A program made the translations under genes and the position numbers. From assembly GCF_003201815.1 (NCBI RefSeq), contig NZ_QJKB01000002.1:62001-126000 (forward strand): a DNA stretch of 64,000 nucleotides. Reading direction: 5' to 3'. How positions within the stretch are numbered: position 1 is the first letter of the stretch; each line of letters starts with the position of its first letter. Below, one piece after another: positions 8,520 to 16,643 of the stretch. This DNA is from Undibacterium pigrum (GTDB taxonomy: Bacteria; Pseudomonadota; Gammaproteobacteria; Burkholderiales; Burkholderiaceae_D). The notes beneath the pieces are model-generated. The model did not search any database. It saw only the letters and a list, made by a program, of their open reading frames with translations, and was not told where the DNA came from.

Positions 8520-10886
8520 TTAGCTGGCCGCAGCCATGGCCGCTACGCCATTGATGGCCGACAAAATCGCTTCACTGGTTGCAGGTGCATTCAGGGGCGG
8601 GTTATAGCGGTAATCTGCCACGCTGGCAATCGCATCACGTATCGCAAAGAAAACAGAAAACGGCAACAGCAGCGGTGGCTCACCGACGGCTTTGGACCTG
8701 TGTATGCTGTCTTGCACATTGCGGTTCTTGAACAGGCTGACGCGGAAGTCTTCAGGGCAATCAGAAATCGCCGGTATCTTGTAAGTCGAAGGCGCATGCG
8801 TCATCAGCTTGCCGCCCTTGTTCCACCATAATTCTTCTGTCGTCAGCCAGCCCATACCCTGTATGAAAGCACCTTCCACCTGGCCTATATCGATGGCGGG
8901 GTTCAAAGAATTGCCGGCATCGTAGAGCCCATCAGCACGCAAGAGTTTCCATTCACCGGTCAGGGTATCGACAATGACTTCAGACACCGAAGCACCATAG
9001 GCATAGTAAGAGAAGGGATTACCACTCATGGTTTTAGGGTCCCAGTGCAAACCCGGTGTCGCATAAAAACCGTCAGACCATAATTGCACCCGCGCCAGAT
9101 AGGCTTTTTGCACCAGGGCTTCAAACGGGATATCCAGCCCATTGACACTGACCAGGCCAGCCGCAAAGCGTATGTCTGCCAGCTCGCCACCATAAGTTTT
9201 TACTGCAAATTCAGCCAGGCGCTGGCGCAGGGTATGCGCAGCATTTTGCGCAGCCTTGCCGTTCAAATCTGCACCCGTCGAAGCAGCCGTGGCCGAGGTG
9301 TTTGCGACCTTGCTGGTGTCAGTGGCGGTAGCCCGCACCTTGTCCAGGTTCAGGCCCAGCTCATGGGCGACGACCTGGCAGACCTTGGTATTGACACCCT
9401 GCCCCATTTCACAACCACCATGGTTGACCAGTACCGAGCCATCGGTATAGATGTGTACCAAAGCACCAGCCTGGTTCAGATGAGTGACGTTGAAGGCGAT
9501 ACCAAATTTAACCGGCGTCAGCGCCAGACCTTTTTTGAGGACGGGGCTGCTGGCGTTGAAAGCCTTGATGTCAGCACGGCGTTGCTGGTATTCACTGCTG
9601 GTTTCGAGTTCTGCCACCAGTTCATGGATGACGTTATCAACGACCTTCTGGCCATACTGTGTAACGTTGCGCCCCTCTTCATCATTGCGGCCATAGAAAT
9701 TGATCTTGCGTATTTCAAGCGCATCCTTGTTCAAGTCACGGGCAATATTATCGACGATGTATTCAATCGCAATCGCACCCTGCGGGCCACCAAAGCCACG
9801 GAAGGCAGTATTCGACTGGGTATTGGTTTTGCCGCACATGGCGCGGATATCGACATCGCCAAGGTAGTAAGTATTATCGAAATGGCAGACGGCACGGGTC
9901 GCTACTGGTGCTGACAGATCGGCAGAGAAACCGGCGCGTGACACCATCTCTACCCTGGCGGCAATGATGCGGCCTTCGTCGTCGTAACCGACTTCATAAT
10001 CATAATGGAAGCAATGGCGTTTGCCTGTCACCATCATGTCGTCATCACGGTCAGCACGCAGTTTGACTGGGCGTTTCAGGTGGACGGCAGAAATCGCTGC
10101 CGCTGCTGCCCACAAGGCAGACTGCGATTCCTTGCCACCAAAGCCACCACCCATGCGACGGCATTCAACCACGATGTTATGACTGTGCACGCCAAGCGCG
10201 TGGGCGACCACATGCTGCATTTCGCTGGGGTGCTGGGTAGAGCACAGCACCAACATGCCACGGTCTTCCTTCGGTATGGCGTAAGAAATCTGGCCTTCGA
10301 GATAGAACTGTTCTTGCCCACCTACATACAATTCACCCTTGACACGGCGCGGTGAACGCTCGAATGCGGCCTGCGCATCACCACGCTGCAAACGCATGGG
10401 CGGCAAGACGAAGGACTGGGCTTTTTTTGCTTCTTGCGGTGTCAGTATCGCGGCTAATTCTTCATAGACTATCTCGGCCTTGCGCACGGCACGGCGCGCA
10501 TTGTCATGCGTATCAGCGACGACGATGAAGATGGGCTGGCCTACATATTCCACCAGGCCTTCTGACAGGATAGGGTCATCATGAATGATGGGGCCGCAAT
10601 CATTGGTGCCGGGAATATCCTTGGCGGTATATACCGCCACGACACCACGTGCGCTTTTGACTGCATCAAAATTCATGGACACAATATTCGCATGCGCCTT
10701 GGACGACAGCCCCAGTGCTGCATGCAAGGTGCCCTGCACTTCAGGAATATCGTCGGTATAACGCGCCTCACCCAGCACATGCAGGATAGCCGATTCATGC
10801 GGATGCGATTTGCCGACCTCTGCCCAGTCTGCGTTGTCTTTGGCGAGGTTTTTGTCGTTCAGGAAAGCTTCAGTTTGGGTATTCAT
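8520..10886 (-). CDS. xdhB: Xanthine dehydrogenase, molybdopterin-binding subunit
   Basis: Large catalytic subunit oxidising hypoxanthine and xanthine to urate. The 788-residue protein has the aldehyde oxidase/xanthine dehydrogenase N-terminal domain (GEARYTDDIPEVQGTLHAAL) and the molybdopterin-binding domain. Cofactor landmarks are RRMGGGFGGKESQSALWAA, AFRGFGGPQGAIAIEYIVD, NHGGCEMGQGVNTK and TATDTSKVANTSATAAST. The catalytic Glu lies in SKAVGEPPLLLPFSVFFAIR near the C-terminus. The start ATG at 10886 follows AGGAGAAAAC, a good ribosome site, 14 bp after the xdhA stop. The enzyme is cytoplasmic and pairs with XdhA. Confidence 0.96.
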   Translation of the reverse strand: MNTQTEAFLNDKNLAKDNADWAEVGKSHPHESAILHVLGEARYTDDIPEVQGTLHAALGLSSKAHANIVSMNFDAVKSARGVVAVYTAKDIPGTNDCGPIIHDDPILSEGLVEYVGQPIFIVVADTHDNARRAVRKAEIVYEELAAILTPQEAKKAQSFVLPPMRLQRGDAQAAFERSPRRVKGELYVGGQEQFYLEGQISYAIPKEDRGMLVLCSTQHPSEMQHVVAHALGVHSHNIVVECRRMGGGFGGKESQSALWAAAAAISAVHLKRPVKLRADRDDDMMVTGKRHCFHYDYEVGYDDEGRIIAARVEMVSRAGFSADLSAPVATRAVCHFDNTYYLGDVDIRAMCGKTNTQSNTAFRGFGGPQGAIAIEYIVDNIARDLNKDALEIRKINFYGRNDEEGRNVTQYGQKVVDNVIHELVAELETSSEYQQRRADIKAFNASSPVLKKGLALTPVKFGIAFNVTHLNQAGALVHIYTDGSVLVNHGGCEMGQGVNTKVCQVVAHELGLNLDKVRATATDTSKVANTSATAASTGADLNGKAAQNAAHTLRQRLAEFAVKTYGGELADIRFAAGLVSVNGLDIPFEALVQKAYLARVQLWSDGFYATPGLHWDPKTMSGNPFSYYAYGASVSEVIVDTLTGEWKLLRADGLYDAGNSLNPAIDIGQVEGAFIQGMGWLTTEELWWNKGGKLMTHAPSTYKIPAISDCPEDFRVSLFKNRNVQDSIHRSKAVGEPPLLLPFSVFFAIRDAIASVADYRYNPPLNAPATSEAILSAINGVAAMAAAS

Positions 10887-10900
10887 GTTTTCTCCTGAGC

Positions 10901-12382
10901 TTAAGCTGTGACGGCGACGGGGGCAAAGACATTGATGGCTTGCAGTTTCAACGGCGCATCTATACGTGTCTCCAGCCAGAAACGGCGCAAGAGATTTTGT
11001 GCTGTCTGCATGCGGTAGGTATTGCTGGCACGCATATCGGTCAGCGGTGTGTAATCCTGCGCCAACAAGGCCATGGCATTTTTCACCGTTGCTTCATTCC
11101 AGGCTTGCCCATTCAAGGCTGCTTCTGCCAGCGGCGCGCGGCGTGAGGTGGCGGCCATGCCACCAAAAGCGATATGCGCATCACGCACGATGTCACCATC
11201 GAGGCTGATTGCAAAAGCGGCACAGACGGCAGAGATATCCTGGTCATAACGCTTGGCGAGTTTATAGGTACGGAATTGCTGCCCGACTTTGGGCAAGGGT
11301 ATGCGCACGGCAGCGACAAATTCACCGGGCTGCATATCCTTTTTCATATAGTCGAGGTAAAAACTCTCCAGTAACAACACACGCTGGCCGCGCACGCTGT
11401 GCAAGACGATCTCAGCACCCAGGGCTATCATCCATGGTGCTGAATCACCAATAGGCGAGCCATTGGCGACACTGCCACCCAGCGTGCCGGTATTGCGTAT
11501 AGGTTGCGAAGCAAAGCGCTGCCACATCTCGGTCAGTTCATCCGGGTAATGCTGGCAGACTGCGCCATAGGCATCATTCAGGGACACGGCTGCACCTATT
11601 TCCAGCATGTCATCCACAGTCTTGATGTGTTTTAACTCATCGACTTCACGCACATAAATGATATTACCCAGCTCACGCATTTGCTTGGTCACCCACAAAC
11701 CGACATCAGTGGAACCTGCCAGTATAGTGGCCTTAGGGTTGGCTTCACGCACCTCAGCCAGTTGCTGCAAAGTGCGCGGCGCATAGAAAGTCTGGTCATC
11801 AGCCGTATAGCTGAACATCTCACCACGTTGCAGACTTTGCAAGCCACTAATAACAGCCGCACGATCAAACTCCGCCGCAGGCAATTCCCCCATGCGCTTT
11901 GCGGCATCGATGATAGGGCGGTAACCTGTGCAACGGCACAGATTGCCGGACAGGGTTTCGTCTATCTCCTTGCGACAGGGCGGAACATTGTCACCTTCTT
12001 TTTTCAGGTACAGGCTCCACAGCGACATGGCAAACCCCGGTGTACAAAAGCCGCATTGCGAGCCATGGCATTCCACCAGTGCCTGTTGCACAGGATGCAG
12101 TTCACCATTCTTTTGTTGCAAGTCTTCTACCGTAAACACAGCTTTGCCATCAAGCGTGGGCAGGAATTGTATGCAGGAATTCACCGACTGCAATTCCAGC
12201 TGACCATGTTTCATTTCACCAACCACGACCGTGCAGGCCCCGCAATCGCCCTCGGCACAACCTTCCTTGGTGCCGGTGCAATGCAAGTCTTCCCGCAGAT
12301 GTTGCAACAGCGTACGCGTAGGCGCAGCATTGCTGACTTGCTGGATTTGGCCTTGATAGTAGAAACGAATAGGGTCAGACAT
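10901..12382 (-). CDS. xdhA: Xanthine dehydrogenase small subunit (2Fe-2S and FAD)
   Basis: Electron-transfer subunit of the xanthine dehydrogenase heterodimer. The first cluster domain shows GTKEGCAEGDCGACTVVVGE. The second shows GSQCGFCTPGFAMSLWSLYL and LSGNLCRCTGYRPIIDAAK. The FAD domain shows TILAGSTDVGLWVTKQMREL and IRNTGTLGGSVANGSPIGDS, followed by the CO-dehydrogenase flavoprotein C-terminal domain. The length (493 aa) is normal. It heads the xdhABC-guaD-tautomerase series. The promoter should lie between 12383 and about 12600, before the structured repeat; no operator can be assigned. Confidence 0.96.
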   Translation of the reverse strand: MSDPIRFYYQGQIQQVSNAAPTRTLLQHLREDLHCTGTKEGCAEGDCGACTVVVGEMKHGQLELQSVNSCIQFLPTLDGKAVFTVEDLQQKNGELHPVQQALVECHGSQCGFCTPGFAMSLWSLYLKKEGDNVPPCRKEIDETLSGNLCRCTGYRPIIDAAKRMGELPAAEFDRAAVISGLQSLQRGEMFSYTADDQTFYAPRTLQQLAEVREANPKATILAGSTDVGLWVTKQMRELGNIIYVREVDELKHIKTVDDMLEIGAAVSLNDAYGAVCQHYPDELTEMWQRFASQPIRNTGTLGGSVANGSPIGDSAPWMIALGAEIVLHSVRGQRVLLLESFYLDYMKKDMQPGEFVAAVRIPLPKVGQQFRTYKLAKRYDQDISAVCAAFAISLDGDIVRDAHIAFGGMAATSRRAPLAEAALNGQAWNEATVKNAMALLAQDYTPLTDMRASNTYRMQTAQNLLRRFWLETRIDAPLKLQAINVFAPVAVTA

Positions 12383-12634
12383 GAATGCTCCGGTATGAAA
12401 TTCTTATGGGGCGAGGTTAGCATCCGCGGCGCTGACATCTATATGCATAAAATGATGTAGCTTATCTGCGTGCAAAAATATAAAACACCAAACCAACACC
12501 CTGACAGGCTGGAAAGCCTTGTCAGTATTCAGTATAGACAGTACGGGCGAAAACGCAGACCGGGGTGTAAATGGGGGATATCACGGTTTTTGTATATCGG
12601 TACGACTAAGCAATACACGCAAGATATACCTAGC

Positions 12635-12895
12635 AGGTCACATTGATGTTGCTTTTGACGTTGTGGTTGCTTTTGAATTTCTGCCGTTCCCATGTGTAGC
12701 CGCCGTTTGTGCGGTACAGAAAATGGATTAGAAATGCCCGTGTTTGAGCGCAGCGAGTTTCGGGCATTTCCCATTTTTTGTACTGCACAAACGGGAACCC
12801 CGCAGGGGCGGCTACGCCTGGGTCGCTTTCTTTTGCTTACTTTTCTTGGCGACGACAAGAAAAGTGAGTAGCTGTCGGGCTACCCCCGACCGGCA
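12635..12895 (+). repeat. Long structured dispersed repeat, copy D
   Basis: About 260 bp, homologous to inverted copies at 61.9-62.5 kb. A long hairpin pairs CGTTTGTGCGGTACA with TGTACTGCACAAACG. An inner stem pairs GAAATGCCCG with CGGGCATTTC around a TTGAGCGCAGCGAG apical part. A second hairpin follows (ACTTTTCTTG with CAAGAAAAGT). All three stems are kept in the other copies although their sequences differ. Open frames through this region (for example minus strand 12529-12858) are products of the repeat and not genes. The remaining 12383-13119 gap holds no gene. Confidence 0.75.
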
Positions 12896-12987
12896 ATCTT
12901 AAATTACATGTAAACGTACTCCAAAAACAGATGTTCAAAACACGACTAATCTGAAATTAATATACCCAACAGTATGCGTCGAACGCC

Positions 12988-13037
12988 GCTGGATTCCAGC
13001 TAAAAGCACGCTGGAGCGCCAGCCCGGTGGAATGACG
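12988..13037. repeat. Short REP-like hairpin (GGATTCCAGC...GGAATGACG)
   Basis: The stretch CGCTGGATTCCAGC and then GGTGGAATGACG resembles the common proteobacterial dispersed motif in which GGATTCC and GGAATGACG flank an imperfect stem. Pairing is incomplete here, so this is a degenerate copy at best. Confidence 0.3.
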
Positions 13038-13119
13038 TTAATAATTTCCCTTCAGACTTTAAGGCCGACTAGCCAGGTAAGTATCTCAACGCTCTCATTT
13101 TTGCACCACAAGCCCCAAA

Positions 13120-13548
13120 TCAGCCAGCAGATTTCTTGGAAGAATTCTTAATAAAATCACTATGCCTAAACCTCAACCCCGACCAATCCTCATCTATCGC
13201 CACCATCCTCACCGTATCAAACCCCGCCGCCTTGATCACATCCCAGCCAGTATCGCGGTTAAATTCACACTTATACTTTTTCGACGTGCCTTTGGGATAA
13301 GCAAACCACAATAAGGCGTCTCCCTCGATTTTTGTCAGCAAGGCAGCACTGATCTTGTCCAGCTCATCTTGCTTGCTGACAAACGCCAGGGCAAATTCGC
13401 AGCGTTTGCATTTCTTGATATCCTGAAAAATCTCTACATCTGATTCAGCAAGCAGTTCATCAATGACAGGCTGGAAAGATGCTGGCGCATTGACTATCAG
13501 GAGCCGTTTTTGCTCTTTCAAATTCATTTTCGTAAAAATCGGCGACAT
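13120..13548 (-). CDS. DUF3052-like hypothetical protein, 142 aa
   Basis: A cytoplasmic protein with no signal peptide. It opens with a basic stretch and LLIVNAPASFQPVIDELLAE, and its second half reads DALLWFAYPKGTSKKYKCEF and then TVRMVAIDEDWSGLRFRHSD. The order LL-V-NAP, LW--YPK, VAIDEDWSGL-F resembles DUF3052-type proteins as I remember them; function unknown. I choose ATG 13548 because AAAGGAG lies nine bases upstream; a longer TTG frame from 13578 would place that site inside the gene. It follows the kinase operon with a 71-bp gap on the same strand. An association with that operon is possible but unproven. Confidence 0.65.
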   Translation of the reverse strand: MSPIFTKMNLKEQKRLLIVNAPASFQPVIDELLAESDVEIFQDIKKCKRCEFALAFVSKQDELDKISAALLTKIEGDALLWFAYPKGTSKKYKCEFNRDTGWDVIKAAGFDTVRMVAIDEDWSGLRFRHSDFIKNSSKKSAG

Positions 13549-13619
13549 TTGTCTGGCTCCTTTTTTTGATGCAAACAACTATCTCAGATGTTTGCGAGAA
13601 ATATCAGATATTTGAAAAT

Positions 13620-15986
13620 TCATAATTGCCTGCCCAGCTCACGGATTTTGCGCATGGTCAGAAAATTTGGCAGGAAGCGCCAGACAGCGACTGCCGCAAT
13701 CAAGCCAGGTATCCAGTAAAAATTCACCTGAGGGAAAAACAATGGCACGCCCAGCACGGCGATGGCAACAAAAATCTGCACTTCACGCCCTACCCAGCCC
13801 TGGTTTTCAATACGCCTGGCAGCCAGCTTATCCAGCAACTGCGAGATTTTTCTGACAGTGTGCTCAACTCTCAATGCTGCTTTTTTGGCGTCCTGCCACG
13901 CTGTTTCTGTACTGGCCGAAGCGCGCAACTTTTCCAGCAAATCATGGTAGTCATCCAGTGTCCTGTAGAGATCATCTGCGGCGGCGGTAGACAAGAGGCT
14001 GTCAGTAGCTGCTACGCGTATGGCTTTGATGCTGCGTAAAATTTCCTGCTTCATGGCCGCTGCCGCATCCTGGTCAGCGGTGCGTTGCCAAGCCTCGGCT
14101 TTTTGCTGGCGTTCCACGGCTTTTTGTGCTTCGGGCAACAGGGCTTCCAGCACCAGCAACGAGGCTACAGGCATTTGCTCTATCTCACCAAGCGCAGCCA
14201 GCCAGGGACAATAAGCTTTCAGGCCAGCATAGGCGATGACCAGGCGTTTGCGCAGGCGTTCCGGCCACCGTTCATCATAGGCCAGCGCCAGAATGCGCGC
14301 ATGCAATTTATGCAGAGGCGCAGTTTCGTCGGGATCAAGACCATAAACGAGTTTGTCGATATTGGCATACTCACCCGGCAAATTTTTGCTGGCATAGTCC
14401 TTCACCAGGCCAAAAGCATCTTGCCAGGCGAGCTGGATTTGCTTGCAACAATGCTGCCACTTTTGCACTATGCTGGCGACTTCCTTGTTACCGGCTTCAG
14501 CATAGGCTTCCAGCACACCGTAGTTATACAGCTGGTTCAACCAGCTGCTGGCGGCTTCGTCTCCTTTCAGCGCACGGTTGGCATAGCCTAGTATGGCAGG
14601 CAATTCTATGGTTTCGCCACGCCAGACTGGCGGCAGGCCCGGGGCCAGATGCAGGATGAGGCGTAATAGCTGCACGTCGACCGAGAGCTTTTTATCCTGG
14701 CGCATATCGAGCAGGACACGTACCGCATTCTGGTCTTTTTGCACATCGCGAAACCAGGCCAGCAATTGCGCATTCGAGATATCCCTGACGCCATTATCCC
14801 AGTTGCGTGCCAATGCCACTGCCAGTTGTTCGCGGGTGTGGCACAGATATGGCCCTATATGATAGGGCTCGCGAAAACCGCCCATGGCCATGGTTTCCAC
14901 GGCCTCTGGCAAGCTGGCATCGCGCGCCAGCCAGCGCATGATCTGTTCATCGCCCCAGCGTTTTTTAGGGTCCCGCAAGAGCAGGCCACGCAGCAGTTTG
15001 CGCAGGTAGGTATCGGATACGGCATTGAGTTCCAGCTCACGCGTGGTCAGGTGGTGCAGGATCACGGCTTCTGACAAACCGGCAAATGGATGCTGGCCCA
15101 GAGCCAGTTCCAGCATGATCATGCCCAGTGCCCAATAATCTGCCTTGGCATCAATGACGCCAGACAGGCTTTCTGGTGAGGCATAGGGCAAGGTGCGTGC
15201 TGTGCCAGTCAGCCTTTGCGTGGCATCCAGCACGGATGAAATACCGAAGTCAGTGAGTATCAAATCCAGCGGTTGCAGCGTGCGCACCAGGATATTTTCT
15301 GGCTTGAGATCACGGTGGATAAGTCCGGCCTTATGCACACTGGCGATAGCGGCTGCCAGCTCACGCACTATGTTTTCCAGCATGGCAAAATCTGGCCGCT
15401 TGCCCTGCGTGATTTTTCTTAAGGAACCAAGCTCACAATATTCCATGAGTTCATAGGCGTGACCATCAGACACACCTGCTTCCAGCACAATGACGCGGTG
15501 CTCGGCTGCTACTGTTTGCAGCCTTTCCCTGACTTCAGATTTACCATGTATGCCGTGGCGATATATCTTGGCGACACGCTGTATGGCGCTTGTATTTTCT
15601 TCCACCAGCAACAACTCGGCCTCTGCACCCAGGGTGGGCAGGTGATGCAATATCTTGTAGCGATCTCGCAGGGCTTGCGGCAGTGACAGCAAGCTGTGAA
15701 TCTGGCTGCTGTCTGGTGTTGCTGCAGCAGGTTCCTTGATCAGCGGGCGATTGCAATACAGGCATAGTTCACTGTCTGGAGGATTACTTTGTTCGCAGTC
15801 TTCATAACTGCAAATTAGCTCTGTTGCTGTGGCTGTTGACAGCTTTACTTCAACTTCAGGTTCTGCCTGTTCGCGCTTTTCCATCAAGTCCACACCGGAC
15901 AGCAAGGTGCCACAAACGCAGCGCATGACTTCAGGCGCGTTTTCGGTTTCACATGCAGGGCAGCGGCGTATGTAGGTCTGACTCAC
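13620..15986 (-). CDS. Zinc-ribbon Ser/Thr protein kinase with C-terminal membrane helices
   Basis: A 788-residue protein. Residues 1-80 hold two zinc-ribbon-like Cys clusters (CPAC with CVCG; CSYEDC with CLYC). A Hanks-type kinase domain spans about 105-360: K140 in QRVAKIYRHG, HRDLKPEN at 224-231, DFG at 246-248, and PYASPES for the APE region. The glycine loop is degenerate (TLGAEAELLL). A long helical region follows, and two hydrophobic helices near the C-terminus (VQIFVAIAVLGVPLFF, WIPGLIAAVAVWRF) imply membrane anchoring. It starts with GTG 15986 directly after the radical SAM stop, with no spacer. Catalytic residues are intact, so activity is expected; the target is unknown. Confidence 0.85.
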   Translation of the reverse strand: MSQTYIRRCPACETENAPEVMRCVCGTLLSGVDLMEKREQAEPEVEVKLSTATATELICSYEDCEQSNPPDSELCLYCNRPLIKEPAAATPDSSQIHSLLSLPQALRDRYKILHHLPTLGAEAELLLVEENTSAIQRVAKIYRHGIHGKSEVRERLQTVAAEHRVIVLEAGVSDGHAYELMEYCELGSLRKITQGKRPDFAMLENIVRELAAAIASVHKAGLIHRDLKPENILVRTLQPLDLILTDFGISSVLDATQRLTGTARTLPYASPESLSGVIDAKADYWALGMIMLELALGQHPFAGLSEAVILHHLTTRELELNAVSDTYLRKLLRGLLLRDPKKRWGDEQIMRWLARDASLPEAVETMAMGGFREPYHIGPYLCHTREQLAVALARNWDNGVRDISNAQLLAWFRDVQKDQNAVRVLLDMRQDKKLSVDVQLLRLILHLAPGLPPVWRGETIELPAILGYANRALKGDEAASSWLNQLYNYGVLEAYAEAGNKEVASIVQKWQHCCKQIQLAWQDAFGLVKDYASKNLPGEYANIDKLVYGLDPDETAPLHKLHARILALAYDERWPERLRKRLVIAYAGLKAYCPWLAALGEIEQMPVASLLVLEALLPEAQKAVERQQKAEAWQRTADQDAAAAMKQEILRSIKAIRVAATDSLLSTAAADDLYRTLDDYHDLLEKLRASASTETAWQDAKKAALRVEHTVRKISQLLDKLAARRIENQGWVGREVQIFVAIAVLGVPLFFPQVNFYWIPGLIAAVAVWRFLPNFLTMRKIRELGRQL

Positions 15987-16643
15987 TCAGGGTCTCCAGC
16001 TGACGCTATCAAAAGTCAAACCGCGGCTGGCGCATAATTGTTCCAGCGCCTGCATGTCACCGCGCCCTGGTATGCCTACATACCAGACACGCTGGCCGTC
16101 TATCATGGTCTGTATGCGCTTGTCCTGTTCATCTATGGGAGCATCAACATAGGTCTGCATACGCGCCCTGGCACGGTCTGACAAGAGCACCAGCGGCTGA
16201 TTGGCTGAGCCACGCCAGGCCTGGGTCAAGGGCTTGCTCACGATAAAAGGCTCGGGGATCAGGGCATCAAGTTTTTGCAGCAAGTCTGCATGTTTTTTTT
16301 GCAGGGTAGCCAGTGGATAACCGCTATAGCAGAGTATGTCAAAATCCATTCCTGTACTGCTGCGCCAGTGATGCAGACCATCGAGCAAGGCATGCAGGGC
16401 CTTGGGCTGCTCGAATGGTTCGCCGCCTGAGATGGTGATGCCATCAAATAGCCCGGCACTGACTTCGCGGCACCAGCTCAGCAAACCCGCCACTGTCATT
16501 TCCTTGCTGCCATCCCTGGCCCAGGTATCTTGCGAGACACAGCCCTTGCAGCCTATGCTGCAACCCTGTACCCATATGCCTATGCGCCGCCCCGGCCCCA
16601 GTACGGTCACGGGGAAATGTGCTTTATTGATGGCAATCTTCAT
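15987..16643 (-). CDS. Radical SAM protein related to anaerobic RNR-activating enzymes
   Basis: A 218-residue 4Fe-4S protein. VQGCSIGCKGCVSQDTW gives the CxxxCxxC cluster motif at Cys28, Cys32 and Cys35. GITISGGEPFEQPKAL is the GGEP SAM-binding motif and FDILCYSGYP follows the NrdG-like pattern. The fold is the short NrdG/PflA type, but no ribonucleotide reductase gene is nearby, so a ribonucleotide reductase role is unlikely. Its ATG at 16643 overlaps the TGA of the AAA+ gene by four bases, and its own stop abuts the kinase start. This tight coupling suggests that it modifies or senses something for the kinase/AAA+ module. Substrate unknown. Confidence 0.85.
   Translation of the reverse strand: MKIAINKAHFPVTVLGPGRRIGIWVQGCSIGCKGCVSQDTWARDGSKEMTVAGLLSWCREVSAGLFDGITISGGEPFEQPKALHALLDGLHHWRSSTGMDFDILCYSGYPLATLQKKHADLLQKLDALIPEPFIVSKPLTQAWRGSANQPLVLLSDRARARMQTYVDAPIDEQDKRIQTMIDGQRVWYVGIPGRGDMQALEQLCASRGLTFDSVSWRP

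Noticed and set aside
12529..12858. Minus-strand frame of 109 codons
   Set aside because: It is created by the structured repeat. Related frames occur in the other repeat copies, and stem sequences change in ways that fit structure rather than protein.
15987..16643. Anaerobic ribonucleotide reductase activator NrdG
   Set aside because: The CxxxCxxC and GGEP motifs fit, but there is no nrdD nearby and the gene is coupled to an AAA+ ATPase and a kinase, so a different role is more likely.
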